Below are positions 26,069 through 34,953 of a stretch of 64,000 nt of DNA, in pieces. This DNA is from Anaerolineales bacterium (GTDB taxonomy: Bacteria > Chloroflexota > Anaerolineae > Anaerolineales > UBA11858), in assembly GCA_028278545.1 (NCBI GenBank), contig JANQED010000132.1, positions 154,874 through 218,873 of the forward strand, written 5' to 3'. The number at the start of each line of letters is the position of its first letter. Position 1 is the first letter of the stretch. The position numbers were made by a program, and so were the translations under genes. A model generated the notes under the pieces. It had not been told where the DNA came from. It saw only the letters and a list, made by a program, of their open reading frames with translations, and ran no database searches.

Positions 26069-26104
26069 AAAAAGGCGAGCCATCGCATTTGACGCTCGCC
26101 TTTT
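26069..26104 (+). terminator. Bidirectional intrinsic terminator
   Basis: AAAAAGGCGAGC and GCTCGCCTTTT form an 11-bp stem with a T-run on either strand. It lies between the convergent bacterioferritin and MFS genes and can end both. Confidence 0.85.
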
Positions 26105-26164
26105 GACTTGAGGACCTTGCCCCCAGCGTTAGGAAATGACCTCAGCCAGAGTGGTGGGGTCAGA

Positions 26165-27397
26165 TCACTCCAACCCGGGTGGCATCTCCACTTTATCTGG
26201 CACCTTGAACTTGAACCAGGTGGGTATCACCGAAGCCAGTGCCACCATTGCGGTGATGACGAAAGGCAAACGGGGGCTAAAGCGCTCCCACAACTGAGCA
26301 CCGATCAAGGGGGCCGGCAGAGAGATCAAGCCCAAACTACTGCGGAACATGCCCGTGAACACCCCCAGCAGCTTTTGCGGCACGACCTTAGAGATCAGCG
26401 ATTGATAGGCCGGGCTGAGCAGCCCAACACCTACCCCAAAGACGACCCAGGTGAGGGCGAAGCCCAGGAAGGCATTCACCTGCAAGAAGATCATGAATGC
26501 CCCGAAAATCATCAAGAAACCCATGGAAATAGGCACTCGCTCGCCAAACTTGTCGGAGATGCGCCCGGAGAGGATGGGGGTGAACATCATTGCGATGGAG
26601 AAAATCGACCCTAAAATGCCGATCTGCTCCACGGTTATGCCCGCCACCTGCTCCAAATAAAGGGGCTGTAGTTCCATCGACAACCGGAATGCGAAATCCC
26701 GCACCCCATCCGTGACGAAGATCCAGGTGATCACCCCACCACCGATCAGCAGCGCCCACATGGACTTCAGACTGAGCTTGAAAGAAGAGACGGTCAATTT
26801 CTCCGGAGCTTTCTCCTCTGGCGAAGTCATTGTGGTGGCCATCCAGATGCGCAGGCCGGCGGCGATGGCATAGAGCACCGCCGAGACCAGCAACATCATC
26901 TTGAATCCATGGGCCCCGGTCAAGAACCCGCCCAGGGGAGGACCGATCACGCCGGTGATCTGATAGATCGTATCGGTTAAACCATAAACTCGGCCGCGGT
27001 TTTCCTCGGTCGAATTCTCAGCAATGAAGGCCCCAAAGCTGGGACCCACCAGCGCATAAGGGATCTGGCTGATAGAGATCGCAGCCAGCATCCACGGCCA
27101 GGAGGGGGCCAGTAGCATGGCAGAGTAACCGATCACGCCGCCGATACTGCCAATGGCAATGGCCCGCAAGCGCCCAATCGAGTCCGAAATCCAACCCCCG
27201 AAGAGCTGCAAGATCAGAATGGCTACCGAAGATAGGGTGAATACCAATCCCACTTGCGTTACGCTGGCTCCCAGTTCGGTCAGGTAAATGGGCATCAACA
27301 TCGGGAACATCGAACCGGCGATATTGGCGATGACCATGGCGAACATAAACCAGCGCATAATGGGTGTCAACAAAGGTTGTTTGTCGTTTTGCGTCAT
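26165..27397 (-). CDS. MFS transporter, unknown substrate
   Basis: A 410-residue major facilitator with about twelve predicted helices in two six-helix halves split by a cytoplasmic loop near residues 190-210 (TSPEEKAPEKLT). The MFS motif A-like loop GGWISDSIGRLRAI appears near residues 65-78, and a second copy, GRISDKFGERVP, lies in the C-terminal half. The sequence resembles multidrug-type drug:H+ antiporters. AAAAGG stands before the ATG. It may be co-transcribed with the small membrane protein and 24-residue peptide upstream, although a strong hairpin lies in between. Export is probable; substrate unknown. Confidence 0.85.
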   Translation of the reverse strand: MTQNDKQPLLTPIMRWFMFAMVIANIAGSMFPMLMPIYLTELGASVTQVGLVFTLSSVAILILQLFGGWISDSIGRLRAIAIGSIGGVIGYSAMLLAPSWPWMLAAISISQIPYALVGPSFGAFIAENSTEENRGRVYGLTDTIYQITGVIGPPLGGFLTGAHGFKMMLLVSAVLYAIAAGLRIWMATTMTSPEEKAPEKLTVSSFKLSLKSMWALLIGGGVITWIFVTDGVRDFAFRLSMELQPLYLEQVAGITVEQIGILGSIFSIAMMFTPILSGRISDKFGERVPISMGFLMIFGAFMIFLQVNAFLGFALTWVVFGVGVGLLSPAYQSLISKVVPQKLLGVFTGMFRSSLGLISLPAPLIGAQLWERFSPRLPFVITAMVALASVIPTWFKFKVPDKVEMPPGLE

Positions 27398-27430
27398 CCT
27401 TTTCGTCCCTACGTTATCACTCTTTCGCAG

Positions 27431-27467
27431 TTGCCCCCCTCGCCCTGAATTCCGGGCAGGGGGGCAA
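27431..27467. repeat. Strong GC-rich inverted repeat
   Basis: TTGCCCCCCT/AGGGGGGCAA plus an inner GCCC/GGGC make a nearly perfect 14-bp stem in the gap between the membrane protein gene and the MFS gene. There is no T-run. REP-like, or a weak processing or termination hairpin. Confidence 0.7.
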
Positions 27468-27509
27468 TACCAAAACTCACACTAAAGGCGTCTTCTAGCG
27501 ATCGGTCAG

Positions 27510-28082
27510 TTACCAGCCATAAGCCGCGCGCGACTTTGCGCCCAGGCGGGATAGCAGCTTCATGATGGCGATCGCCAGCAGCAGCACCCACCAGGATGCA
27601 GTCAGCGGGCCAAAGACCTTCATCCACTGACCGCTATCAAAGTAGAAATATGCATCTTGGGGGACGGCTACCCAGCGACCGTTGACCTCTGTGACATAAT
27701 GAGTATCCCGACGCAGGGTATCGAAGTCGAAGTACAGGTAATGGAAGTAATCTCTTTCGTCCACTTCAACCAGAATTGAAAAGTGCAAATCCGGTCTTGG
27801 TGTCATCTCCCCTGGGTCTCGTTTCAATCCGGTCAATTCCCCATAAAGCGCCGAGTCGCCATTTTGTAAAGCCCGCTCCAACGCAATCGCCACCATGCCC
27901 GGCGAATGGTACGCTTCCTGATACTCGGAGGCGAAATACGCCTGATCATAGCGGAACAGACCATGGATTTGTACGCCCAAGATGTAAATTCCGGCGATGA
28001 CCAAGGGCATCAACACTAAAGCAGCAACTCGGAATACTTGTGATTTGTTCAACTTTTCCTCACCATGTTTTTGCACACTCAT
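27510..28082 (-). CDS. Uncharacterised bitopic membrane protein
   Basis: A 190-residue protein with a hydrophobic helix at about 18-38 and another near 158-175. An extracytoplasmic domain of about 115 residues between them is rich in Asp, Tyr and Phe (DERDYFHYLYFDFDTL). It ends with a short basic tail. The start at 28082 is chosen for AGGAGGTTGTT directly upstream; the ATG at 28103 immediately abuts the stop codon of the 24-residue peptide gene. It is the second gene of an operon with its own strong promoter and a palindromic operator. No family recognised. The aromatic external domain could bind a ligand or the product of the small peptide gene, but this is speculation. Confidence 0.75.
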   Translation of the reverse strand: MSVQKHGEEKLNKSQVFRVAALVLMPLVIAGIYILGVQIHGLFRYDQAYFASEYQEAYHSPGMVAIALERALQNGDSALYGELTGLKRDPGEMTPRPDLHFSILVEVDERDYFHYLYFDFDTLRRDTHYVTEVNGRWVAVPQDAYFYFDSGQWMKVFGPLTASWWVLLLAIAIMKLLSRLGAKSRAAYGW

Positions 28083-28103
28083 AACAACCTCCTGATTGTG
28101 CAT

Positions 28104-28178
28104 CTAACCACAGCACTCTCCTCCAGAGAACGCTGACGTCTTCATTTTGCCCATTCCAAATGCCTCTTGTCCGTCCAT
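28104..28178 (-). CDS. 24-residue Gly-rich peptide ending in Cys-Cys-Gly
   Basis: Too short for routine gene calling. The frame encodes MDGQEAFGMGKM followed by KTSAFSGGECCG and stops one base before the next gene's ATG. It has a textbook ribosome site (AAAGGAGGATGAT before the ATG) and sits about 100 bases after a TTGACA/TATACT promoter with an operator. The vicinal Cys pair could bind metal or thiol-reactive ligands, or be a modified (RiPP-like) peptide. A leader-peptide role cannot be excluded. Confidence 0.55.
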   Translation of the reverse strand: MDGQEAFGMGKMKTSAFSGGECCG

Positions 28179-28257
28179 ATCATCCTCCTTTCCGCTTTAT
28201 GTCCAACACCGAAGGGCCCATTATTGATTACTATCGAGAACACGAAAAGGTTTGGTT

Positions 28258-28273
28258 TTCGATAATAATCGAA
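28258..28273. promoter_or_regulatory. Palindromic operator
   Basis: TTCGATAATAATCGAA: perfect 6-bp arms around AATA. It lies just downstream of the promoter's -10 box (about +3 to +18), ideal for repression. The AT-rich inverted arms resemble ArsR/SmtB-type or MarR-type sites; no such regulator is encoded beside it. Confidence 0.65.
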
Positions 28274-28282
28274 CACAATGGC

Positions 28283-28311
28283 AGTATACACATCAACTTG
28301 AATATTGTCAA
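28283..28311 (-). promoter_or_regulatory. Strong sigma70-type promoter for the peptide-membrane protein operon
   Basis: Consensus TTGACA at 28311-28306 and TATACT at 28288-28283 with 17-base spacing. It fires toward the 24-residue peptide gene and is overlapped at its start region by the operator at 28258-28273. Confidence 0.85.
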
Positions 28312-28567
28312 CGTTTATTTTAATTTTCTCTACTTATAGTTGAATAATTTAAATTGATTTACGTATTTTATCAATAAATTTGAATGTGTTTTCCTATTTC
28401 AGGGAAGCAATGGGGCACAGGTTCCCCGGTTGAATCGCCAAATCAAGAGGGATGCCCAGAATCGACTTTTGGGTTGGCTGCCAACTGCGGGGAGGCTGGT
28501 GTTCTCGATGAAATCTCAACGAAGTGCTCTAAAAAGCTGAATTTTTGGATAGAAGTTCGATTTCTTC
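28312..28567. other. Non-coding gap, partly AT-rich
   Basis: The first 70 bases (to about 28380) are far more AT-rich than the rest of the window and back onto the divergent promoter. The remainder has ordinary composition; I see no gene with a ribosome site, no RNA signature and no repeat. Confidence 0.5.
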
Positions 28568-28595
28568 TTTACCAAATACCTCATGCGGGTAAAAT
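28568..28595 (+). promoter_or_regulatory. Putative promoter of the radical SAM gene, leaderless
   Basis: TTTACC at 28568-28573 and TAAAAT at 28590-28595, 16 bases apart. A start site six or seven bases after the -10 box would fall on the ATG at 28602, implying a leaderless mRNA; there is no Shine-Dalgarno before either ATG. Confidence 0.45.
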
Positions 28596-28601
28596 ATGCC
28601 C

Positions 28602-29477
28602 ATGCGCTACCATGGAACTGTCATCAGACCGCCCAGCGAGGCTTACAGCTACATCCTGCAGGTCACCTACGGATGCTCACACAACTGCTGCACCTTCTGC
28701 GGCACTTACCTCGACAAACCCTTCCAACCCCGGCAGATCGACGAAGTCCTAGAAGATATCCAAATGGCCGGACGTATGATGCCTGACACCCGCCGCGTCT
28801 TCCTGGCCGATGGCGACGCCCTGGGACTGAGCACTCGCCGCCTAACACAAATCCTTGCCGCGCTCAACGCCGCTTTTCCCCACCTCGAACGTGTGGGGAC
28901 TTACGCTAACGCCCAAAATCTCTTGAGCAAAAGCGAATCAGAGCTTGAGAGGTTAGTTCAACAGGGGTTAGGAATCGTCTATCTTGGCCTGGAAAGCGGG
29001 AGCGACGAAATCTTATCACAGATCGAAAAAGGCGCAACCGCGGCTGAGATGATCACGGCTGTCCAAAAGGCCCAGCGAGCTGGCTTATTGGTTTCGATCA
29101 TCGGCATCCTGGGCCTCGGCGGGCCCGAACGCTCAGAACACCATGCAAAGAGGACCGGCCAGGTGGTCAGCCAGATGGATCCCGACTACTTCTCCATGCT
29201 GACCCTGATGCTGGTCCCAGGCACAAAACTGCATGGACAATGGCAAACGGGGGAATTCAAGCTGCTGGAACCCGAGGAGATGTTGGCCGAACTGCGCCAG
29301 ATCATCGAGCACACCGATGGCCTCTCTCAGTGTGTATTCCGCACCAACCACGCTTCTAACTATCTGCCCCTCAAAGGCACCCTCCCCCAAGACAAAGAAC
29401 GCCTGTTACAATCTTTAGATGCCGCCCTGGCCAGAGGGAAAGAGGTGCTTCGGCCTGAAACCTGGCGGGGGCTGTGA
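28602..29477 (+). CDS. Radical SAM protein
   Basis: A 291-residue enzyme. The [4Fe-4S] motif lies near residues 28-36 as GCSHNCCTFCG; the best reading is C-x4-C-x2-C, as in related proteins with GCSHNKCTFC. Later blocks match the Elp3/MiaB-like radical SAM core: a GD-containing strand (FLADGDALGLS), a Glu-rich GLESGSDEIL and the GILGLGGPERSEHH region. There is no TRAM or B12-binding domain. Substrate unknown. The downstream VapBC-type pair is on the opposite strand. The ATG at 28602 is preferred over 28596 because a putative -10 box ends at 28595. The divergent 24-residue peptide gene 420 bases away raises, but does not show, a link to peptide modification. Confidence 0.85.
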   Translation: MRYHGTVIRPPSEAYSYILQVTYGCSHNCCTFCGTYLDKPFQPRQIDEVLEDIQMAGRMMPDTRRVFLADGDALGLSTRRLTQILAALNAAFPHLERVGTYANAQNLLSKSESELERLVQQGLGIVYLGLESGSDEILSQIEKGATAAEMITAVQKAQRAGLLVSIIGILGLGGPERSEHHAKRTGQVVSQMDPDYFSMLTLMLVPGTKLHGQWQTGEFKLLEPEEMLAELRQIIEHTDGLSQCVFRTNHASNYLPLKGTLPQDKERLLQSLDAALARGKEVLRPETWRGL

Positions 29478-29488
29478 CCACACTTTAG

Positions 29489-29866
29489 CTACCGCGTCTT
29501 TTCCACATATTTAACCCCTTCTATACCATTAAAATCTTTGTCCTGAGTCCATAAAGTGGCATCATAAGCGCGTGCCGTAGCCAATATTACGCTGTCAGCC
29601 ATCGCCAATTTCATTGCTATAGAGACCTGCGCAGCATCGATAGCAATCTCTCGTGTTAATTGGACCACATTGCCAAGCGACATGAAGCCAATAGCTTCCA
29701 GAGCTTCTTCCTCATCACGTTGACCGAGAAAACGTTTGAACACTTCATACATACAAATCGTTGGCACAACCAATCGCTCAGTATCCTGAATAACAGGAGC
29801 AAAAAAATCCTTGTTACTCTCTCCCGCAAGATACTCCAACCAACCCGAGGAATCTACTATATTCAT
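29489..29866 (-). CDS. vapC: PIN-domain toxin (VapC-type)
   Basis: A 125-residue PIN ribonuclease. The four acidic metal-binding positions can be seen: D5 in NIVDSSGWLEY, E near 40 in MYEVFKRF, D near 91 in MADSVILATA and D near 109 in TQDKDF. VapC toxins cut tRNA or rRNA when freed from their antitoxin. The ATG overlaps the antitoxin stop codon by four bases (ATGA), the usual layout. Genomic neighbours are unrelated, so it is probably a mobile stability or stress module. Confidence 0.9.
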   Translation of the reverse strand: MNIVDSSGWLEYLAGESNKDFFAPVIQDTERLVVPTICMYEVFKRFLGQRDEEEALEAIGFMSLGNVVQLTREIAIDAAQVSIAMKLAMADSVILATARAYDATLWTQDKDFNGIEGVKYVEKTR

Positions 29867-30075
29867 ACCTCTCGGTCCACCTTTTCCCTCTGAGGGTCAG
29901 TGTCGATGCCCTCGAACATGCCTTCGGCTTTCTCAATCGGCGGAACCAGAACTATGCGCAATGTATCATTGTAGGGTATGAACATGATTTTCTGCCCTGG
30001 CTTGAGGTTGAATTTCTCCCGAATGGCACGCGGGATCACAACCTGGTATTTAGACGAAATCGTTACTGCATCCAT
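29863..30075 (-). CDS. AbrB/MazE-type antitoxin
   Basis: A 70-residue protein beginning VTISSKYQVVIPRAIREKFNLKPGQKI, the swapped-hairpin AbrB DNA-binding fold. The acidic C-terminus would wrap and block the PIN toxin encoded four bases into its stop region. Such antitoxins bind the shared promoter and repress both genes, with the toxin as co-repressor. Confidence 0.9.
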   Translation of the reverse strand: MDAVTISSKYQVVIPRAIREKFNLKPGQKIMFIPYNDTLRIVLVPPIEKAEGMFEGIDTDPQREKVDREV

Positions 30076-30158
30076 GTGCTTTACGCTTCCTTATCGATCC
30101 CAATTTGTAAAGGGATTTTACCACAAATCGGATTGATCTTTCCCGTTTATACGCGGCA

Positions 30159-31598
30159 TTACTCACTTCGATGAATAATGCTTATCCGAATCTCTGGGGT
30201 GACCACCACTGGAGTAACTGCCTCAACCGAGATCATCTCTGAGACATCCGTCACCTTTGGCGAAAAGTCTTCCACCAACGGGGTGATCGAGACAACCGAG
30301 CGGGGATCGAGGCGTTCGATCGGGTCGGCCTCCCCGCCGACAAAACCGTCCAGGTTAACCTTGGCCACCAGAAAATCTCCGGCCGGGTCGGTCATGCGGG
30401 TCACCCCGGCCATGAGATAACCGCCCTCGATTGGCTTGATCTCTTCGATCTCGTCCAGCCCGGCCTCACCGAAGATTCGCGACCACAGATAGTTGCCGTC
30501 CTCGTCGAATTTGACCACCAGGACATCCCCACCGTGTTCTGGAAGGGTCAGTTTCCCACCCGCGATGAAGCCATCCTCGGTCTCGGTCATTGTCCAACCA
30601 ACATCCTCAGCGGGGCCATCAACCATGGTGCTCCACTCCAGATCGCCCTCGGGGCTGAGTTTGATGCCAAATAGTGCGCCATCTCCTTTAGCGCCAAAGG
30701 AGCCCGTCCTGTCGCCGAAGGCGTAGCCACCATCAGCGGTCACTCGCACGCCATCCCAGTTAATGCCTTCACCAGCGCTACCCCCGATGGTCTTGGCCCA
30801 GATCACATCTCCCTGCGGGTCGATCTTGATCAGACCGGCATCCGCCTCGCCCGCCCCGAAAGACCAGATCGTCCCCCCGATGACATAGCCCCCCTCTACC
30901 TGGGCAATGCCACTGCCGACATCGTCTTCGATACCGCCATAAGCCTTGGCCCAGTCCAGAGTCCCATCAACATTCAGCTTGACGACCAGGAGATCCTTTT
31001 TGCCTGCCCCGAACGAGTCCGTGCTCCCGATGGCGATATAACCGTCTTCGATTTCCAGGGTTGTCATGCCGCCTTCACTGCCCAGACCACCGATAGCCTT
31101 ACTCCAATCGAGTTCGCCCTCCGCGCTGAGTTTCACGATGAACAAATCTACCTTGCCCGCCCCAAAGGATATCGTCGTGCCCGTCAGCAAGAAGCCCCCA
31201 TCAGCAGTCGGGCTGACGGAATAGCTACCGCGTTCATCGTTCGGGCCGCCGATCACCCTTGTCCAGAGGTGATTCCCGTCTTTATCGAGCTTGACGGCCA
31301 TGAAATCATGAGAGCCATCCCGATTTCCACCCCCATCCCCAAACCCGTAGGAGCTGGTCATGCCTACAACGACATAACCATCTTCAGTTTCGTGGAAAGA
31401 AGGCGCGTAATCACGGCCCTCACCCCCAATCGCCAATATCCAATATGACTGGTCAGGTGTTTGATCCTCGTCATCGGCAATCTGACCGCTAATGTCGTCC
31501 GGGCTTGAACCCAGTGCCGGCAAATTGCACATAAGGATCGCTATAGAGAGAAAAACATACCACAGAATATTGGCGAGGTACTTAGCTTTGACTTTCAT
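30159..31598 (-). CDS. Secreted seven-repeat (beta-propeller-like) protein
   Basis: A 479-residue protein with an N-terminal signal (hydrophobic about 8-28). Seven repeats of about 50-55 residues follow, each with a pattern like W-x-x-x-I-G-G, a Gly-Gly-(Y/F) block, then FGAGKxDxxxVKLxxxGxLxW. Such Kelch-like or delta-60-type repeats form a closed beta-propeller, and seven copies would make one ring. Residues after about 420 form a non-repetitive tail with no membrane anchor. AGGAGGACGTT precedes the ATG. The final segments lack recognised catalytic residues, so a binding or structural extracellular role is likely. Neighbours are unrelated. Confidence 0.8.
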   Translation of the reverse strand: MKVKAKYLANILWYVFLSIAILMCNLPALGSSPDDISGQIADDEDQTPDQSYWILAIGGEGRDYAPSFHETEDGYVVVGMTSSYGFGDGGGNRDGSHDFMAVKLDKDGNHLWTRVIGGPNDERGSYSVSPTADGGFLLTGTTISFGAGKVDLFIVKLSAEGELDWSKAIGGLGSEGGMTTLEIEDGYIAIGSTDSFGAGKKDLLVVKLNVDGTLDWAKAYGGIEDDVGSGIAQVEGGYVIGGTIWSFGAGEADAGLIKIDPQGDVIWAKTIGGSAGEGINWDGVRVTADGGYAFGDRTGSFGAKGDGALFGIKLSPEGDLEWSTMVDGPAEDVGWTMTETEDGFIAGGKLTLPEHGGDVLVVKFDEDGNYLWSRIFGEAGLDEIEEIKPIEGGYLMAGVTRMTDPAGDFLVAKVNLDGFVGGEADPIERLDPRSVVSITPLVEDFSPKVTDVSEMISVEAVTPVVVTPEIRISIIHRSE

Positions 31599-31695
31599 AA
31601 CGTCCTCCTGATACGCGAAGAATAGTCCTCATACCAATAAACTCGAATGCACCCTCAGTATACATTAAGAACCCCAGAAACAAAACGACCTACCA

Positions 31696-34600
31696 TTAAC
31701 CCAACGCCCAACACTTCTTTGCCCGCAGCACCGGCTCCCCAGAAACATGTGACGGTTCCACGACGCCCTCCACCACCAGGGGGCGTGAACTGGACAGCAA
31801 CTCCCTGTAATGGGTGCGCTGCTCGGGCGTCAGCAGCACCTGCAAAACCCCTGCCAGATCTTCCAACTCCAGGATATAGAAAACCTGTCCTTCCTGGGTG
31901 TGAAAGCGTTTCAGGGTTTGGCGCACGCCTGCCACGCGCACACTTTCATCTTTGCGACTGATCGCATCAAGGGTCGTGACCACATCAGCCTGGGCGACCT
32001 GCTCAGGAATCAGTTCCAGGGGATGGGCATCCAGGCCCGCGCCCAGGATCTGCTCCTGGGCTCTCACCCGGTTCGCCAAACTCCACTCTGGGGCTTCCGC
32101 ATCGGGGGGCAGATCAAACAAACTCGGCTGCCGATACCGCCAACCAGAGCCTTGAATTTGAGTCAACAGCCCGGGAATAGTGCCCAGCCCCCTCAGCGCA
32201 CCCACCCTGATCAGGTTTTCAGCTTCCTTGGGCCGGGGATCAACGCGGGTGAGGAAATCGTTCAGCGAACCGAAAGGGCGTCCATCCAGAATCCGTTTTT
32301 GCGTCCTGCGGGTTAGCTCACGAACCTGGTCTAATCCCATGTACAACGTGGGCTCACCCTGGGGGTAGCGGACGGAGAAATACCGTTTGGCATAGTTGAC
32401 GTGCGGCGGCTGCAAGGGGATACCCAAACGACGCGCCTCGCTCAGGTACACCCGCTGGCGATAATAGCCGCCCCAGTTAGCCATCACCGCCGCCATAAAC
32501 TCGGCCGGAAAGTGGCACTTACACCAGGTCGAACGCCAGGCGACCTGGGCATACGAGGCGGCGTGCGCTTTAGGGAAGCCGTATCCCGCAAAAGCCGCCA
32601 TTAACTCCCAAATCTGTTCCCCGGTCTCACGTGGCACCCCGTTCTTCTCCTGCGCCCCGTTGACGAAGCGCGCTTTGAGCGTTTTCATCTGTTTGCCGGG
32701 GTCAAAATGACTCATCGCCCTGCGCAGGATATCGGCGTCGGCAAGGCTCAACCCGGCCAGTTCGCTGGCGATACGCAGCACCTGCTCTTGATATAAGATG
32801 ACCCCATAGGTGTTCTTCAGCAAAGTGGACAGCGCGGGGTGGAGATGCTCTACGGGCTGGAACCCCAGGTGACGCTGGACGAAAGCATCTTTCAAACCCC
32901 CGGTGAGGGGACCAGGCCGATAGAGCGCCAGAGCGATCATGATATCTTCTGGAGAGTGGGCGTCGATCTCTTTCAGCGTTGCGCGCATTCCGGGGCTCTC
33001 GATGGCGAAACAGCCAATGGTCTGGGCGCTGCGCACCACCTCGACGGTAGCGGGATCATCCTCGGGGATTGTGTCGAGCACATCCAGGCTGCTGCGATAC
33101 TCGGCTGATTTCCAGGCCCGCAACTGCTCAGCTACATCACCCAGCACGCTCAGACCGCGCGTGCCCAACAAATCGATCTTGACCAGACCTAACTTTTCAA
33201 TCATCTCCAGATTGAATTGGGTGATGACGACTCCCTTGCTGGCCAGATGGGTAGGCACCAGATCGTTCAACGGCCCCGGGGCAATGACCATCCCCCCGGG
33301 ATGGATGGAGAGATGGCGCGGGAAGTTCAAGATAGCCGCAGACTGCTTGAAAACAGACCGATGTGCAGGGTGACGATAGGTTAAATCCCCAAAGGGGTCG
33401 TCGCTGCCAGTCGCGGCGCGAAAACGCGGTCCCCAGCCACGCCGCGGCAGCCCGGCAACCATTTCTTTGATGGTCTTCTCAGGCAGCCCATGGGCTTTGG
33501 CGACTTCCCGCAGAGCGGAGCGTCGTCGGAAGCGGTTGACCGTGGCAACCATCGCCACCCGCTCGTGACCATACTGCTCGTAGACGTGCCGGATGACGAT
33601 CTCACGCCGTTTGGAGCACAAGTCGGTGTCGATATCGGGCGGAGAACTGCGCGAGGGATTGAGAAAGCGTTCGAAATATAGATTCAAGGCCAGTGGATCG
33701 GGGGTGGTGATCCCCAAACAATGGGCCACCAGAGAGGAAGCTGCCGAGCCGCGCGAGGCGGTGGGCACATTCTGCCTGCGAGCGAAATCCATGATCTCGG
33801 CCATGATCAAGAAGAGCGGCGCGTAGCCGCGCTCCCCGATGACTTTCAGTTCATGTTTCAGCCGGTCGCGGAGGGTGTTATCAATTGACCCATATCGCTG
33901 CCTGGCTCCCCGTTCGGCGTACTGCTGGAGCACTTCCACGGCAGTCTTGCCGGGAGGCAGGGGAATCTCCGGATAGTGAGGCACTCCCAGAGGCAATTCC
34001 AACTGACAGCGCTCGGCGATCTCTTGAGTGTTAGCAATTGCCTCTGGAAAATCAGTGAAATGGGCAGCCATCTGCTCACCAGACGCAAAATGACATCCCG
34101 GCGGAGCAGGCGCATCCAAAGGCAGCTCGCTCAGGCTGCGGTTCAGGCGCATGGCGCTCAGTGTGCGCTGCAATTGAGTGCGATCTGGTCTTATGTAATG
34201 CACGTTGTTGGTCGCCACGACTGGCAAGTTCACCTGCTCTGCAAGACCGGCCAAATCGTGAATGCTTTCATTGGGTTGCAGCTCGACGAAGAGATTCTCC
34301 TGAAAAACCGTCCGCAACTCAAACAGGAAATCCCGCGCACTCTCGCGCCTCCCACTGGCAATCAAACGATGGATCAAGCCGCGTACACCCCCGGTCAGAC
34401 AGACCAAGCCGGTGGCGCTCTCAGCCAGCACTTCGAAGGGAATACCTCGGGTGGGATCGCGGTGAGGGGCGGTCTGGGCAGCGCTGCTCAACCGGCACAG
34501 GCTGGACCACCCATCCATATCCATGGCCAGAAAGAGGAGGTTACCCACCCCAAGCGAATGCACGAGAGCCAGCTCTAACCCCAGGATGGGCTTGACCCCG

Positions 34601-34770
34601 GCCTCACGGCTGGCCTCGTAGAACTCCAAGGCGCCAGTCAAACCGTGATGATCAGTCAGCGCCAGGGCGGGCATCTCATGCCGAACAGCGGCATCCACCA
34701 GGGCCTGAGGGGATGGCACGCCATCCAGGAAGGAGTAATACGAGTGAGTGTGCAGGTGGACGAACTTCAC
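31696..34770 (-). CDS. dnaE2: DnaE2-like DNA polymerase III alpha subunit
   Basis: About 1024 residues from a GTG at 34770. The PHP domain opens the protein (VHLHTHSYYSFLDG and LALTDHHGLTG). The polymerase motifs include SRGSAASSLVAHCLG and the metal-binding PDIDTD, followed by RREIVIRHVYEQYG, and later PKAHAASYAQVAWRSTW. An OB-type fold ends it. The length and C-terminus resemble the error-prone DnaE2/ImuC branch rather than the 1150-residue replicative DnaE. No ImuA, ImuB or lexA gene is present nearby, so SOS linkage is not shown. Longer in-frame TTG starts exist; GTG is chosen because it begins just before the conserved HxHTHSxYS strand. Confidence 0.85.
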   Translation of the reverse strand: MKFVHLHTHSYYSFLDGVPSPQALVDAAVRHEMPALALTDHHGLTGALEFYEASREAGVKPILGLELALVHSLGVGNLLFLAMDMDGWSSLCRLSSAAQTAPHRDPTRGIPFEVLAESATGLVCLTGGVRGLIHRLIASGRRESARDFLFELRTVFQENLFVELQPNESIHDLAGLAEQVNLPVVATNNVHYIRPDRTQLQRTLSAMRLNRSLSELPLDAPAPPGCHFASGEQMAAHFTDFPEAIANTQEIAERCQLELPLGVPHYPEIPLPPGKTAVEVLQQYAERGARQRYGSIDNTLRDRLKHELKVIGERGYAPLFLIMAEIMDFARRQNVPTASRGSAASSLVAHCLGITTPDPLALNLYFERFLNPSRSSPPDIDTDLCSKRREIVIRHVYEQYGHERVAMVATVNRFRRRSALREVAKAHGLPEKTIKEMVAGLPRRGWGPRFRAATGSDDPFGDLTYRHPAHRSVFKQSAAILNFPRHLSIHPGGMVIAPGPLNDLVPTHLASKGVVITQFNLEMIEKLGLVKIDLLGTRGLSVLGDVAEQLRAWKSAEYRSSLDVLDTIPEDDPATVEVVRSAQTIGCFAIESPGMRATLKEIDAHSPEDIMIALALYRPGPLTGGLKDAFVQRHLGFQPVEHLHPALSTLLKNTYGVILYQEQVLRIASELAGLSLADADILRRAMSHFDPGKQMKTLKARFVNGAQEKNGVPRETGEQIWELMAAFAGYGFPKAHAASYAQVAWRSTWCKCHFPAEFMAAVMANWGGYYRQRVYLSEARRLGIPLQPPHVNYAKRYFSVRYPQGEPTLYMGLDQVRELTRRTQKRILDGRPFGSLNDFLTRVDPRPKEAENLIRVGALRGLGTIPGLLTQIQGSGWRYRQPSLFDLPPDAEAPEWSLANRVRAQEQILGAGLDAHPLELIPEQVAQADVVTTLDAISRKDESVRVAGVRQTLKRFHTQEGQVFYILELEDLAGVLQVLLTPEQRTHYRELLSSSRPLVVEGVVEPSHVSGEPVLRAKKCWALG

Positions 34771-34898
34771 GATAGAACAATGATACCAATGAATTTCCCC
34801 ATCCAATGATCCAATACTATTCTCCCCCAACAGCTAGATAACCGAGCTAAACTATCAAATCCCACGGCTATCATAAAGTCGCGTGGAATCAAACGTTT

Positions 34899-34943
34899 AC
34901 CGCAGAGTGCACAGAAATATTGTAGCGCTGCGCACTCTGCGGT
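34899..34943. repeat. Intergenic inverted repeat
   Basis: ACCGCAGAGTGC and GCACTCTGCGGT, perfect 12-bp arms around 21 bases, sit after the dehydrogenase stop codon. A related ACCGCAAAGTGCACAAAG stretch occurs near 22702, so this belongs to a scattered intergenic repeat family. No T-run. Confidence 0.65.
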
Positions 34944-34953
34944 TCGTGATCGA

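Noticed and set aside
28384..28752. A 122-residue plus-strand frame
   Set aside because: It overlaps the radical SAM gene in another frame and has no ribosome site or homology.
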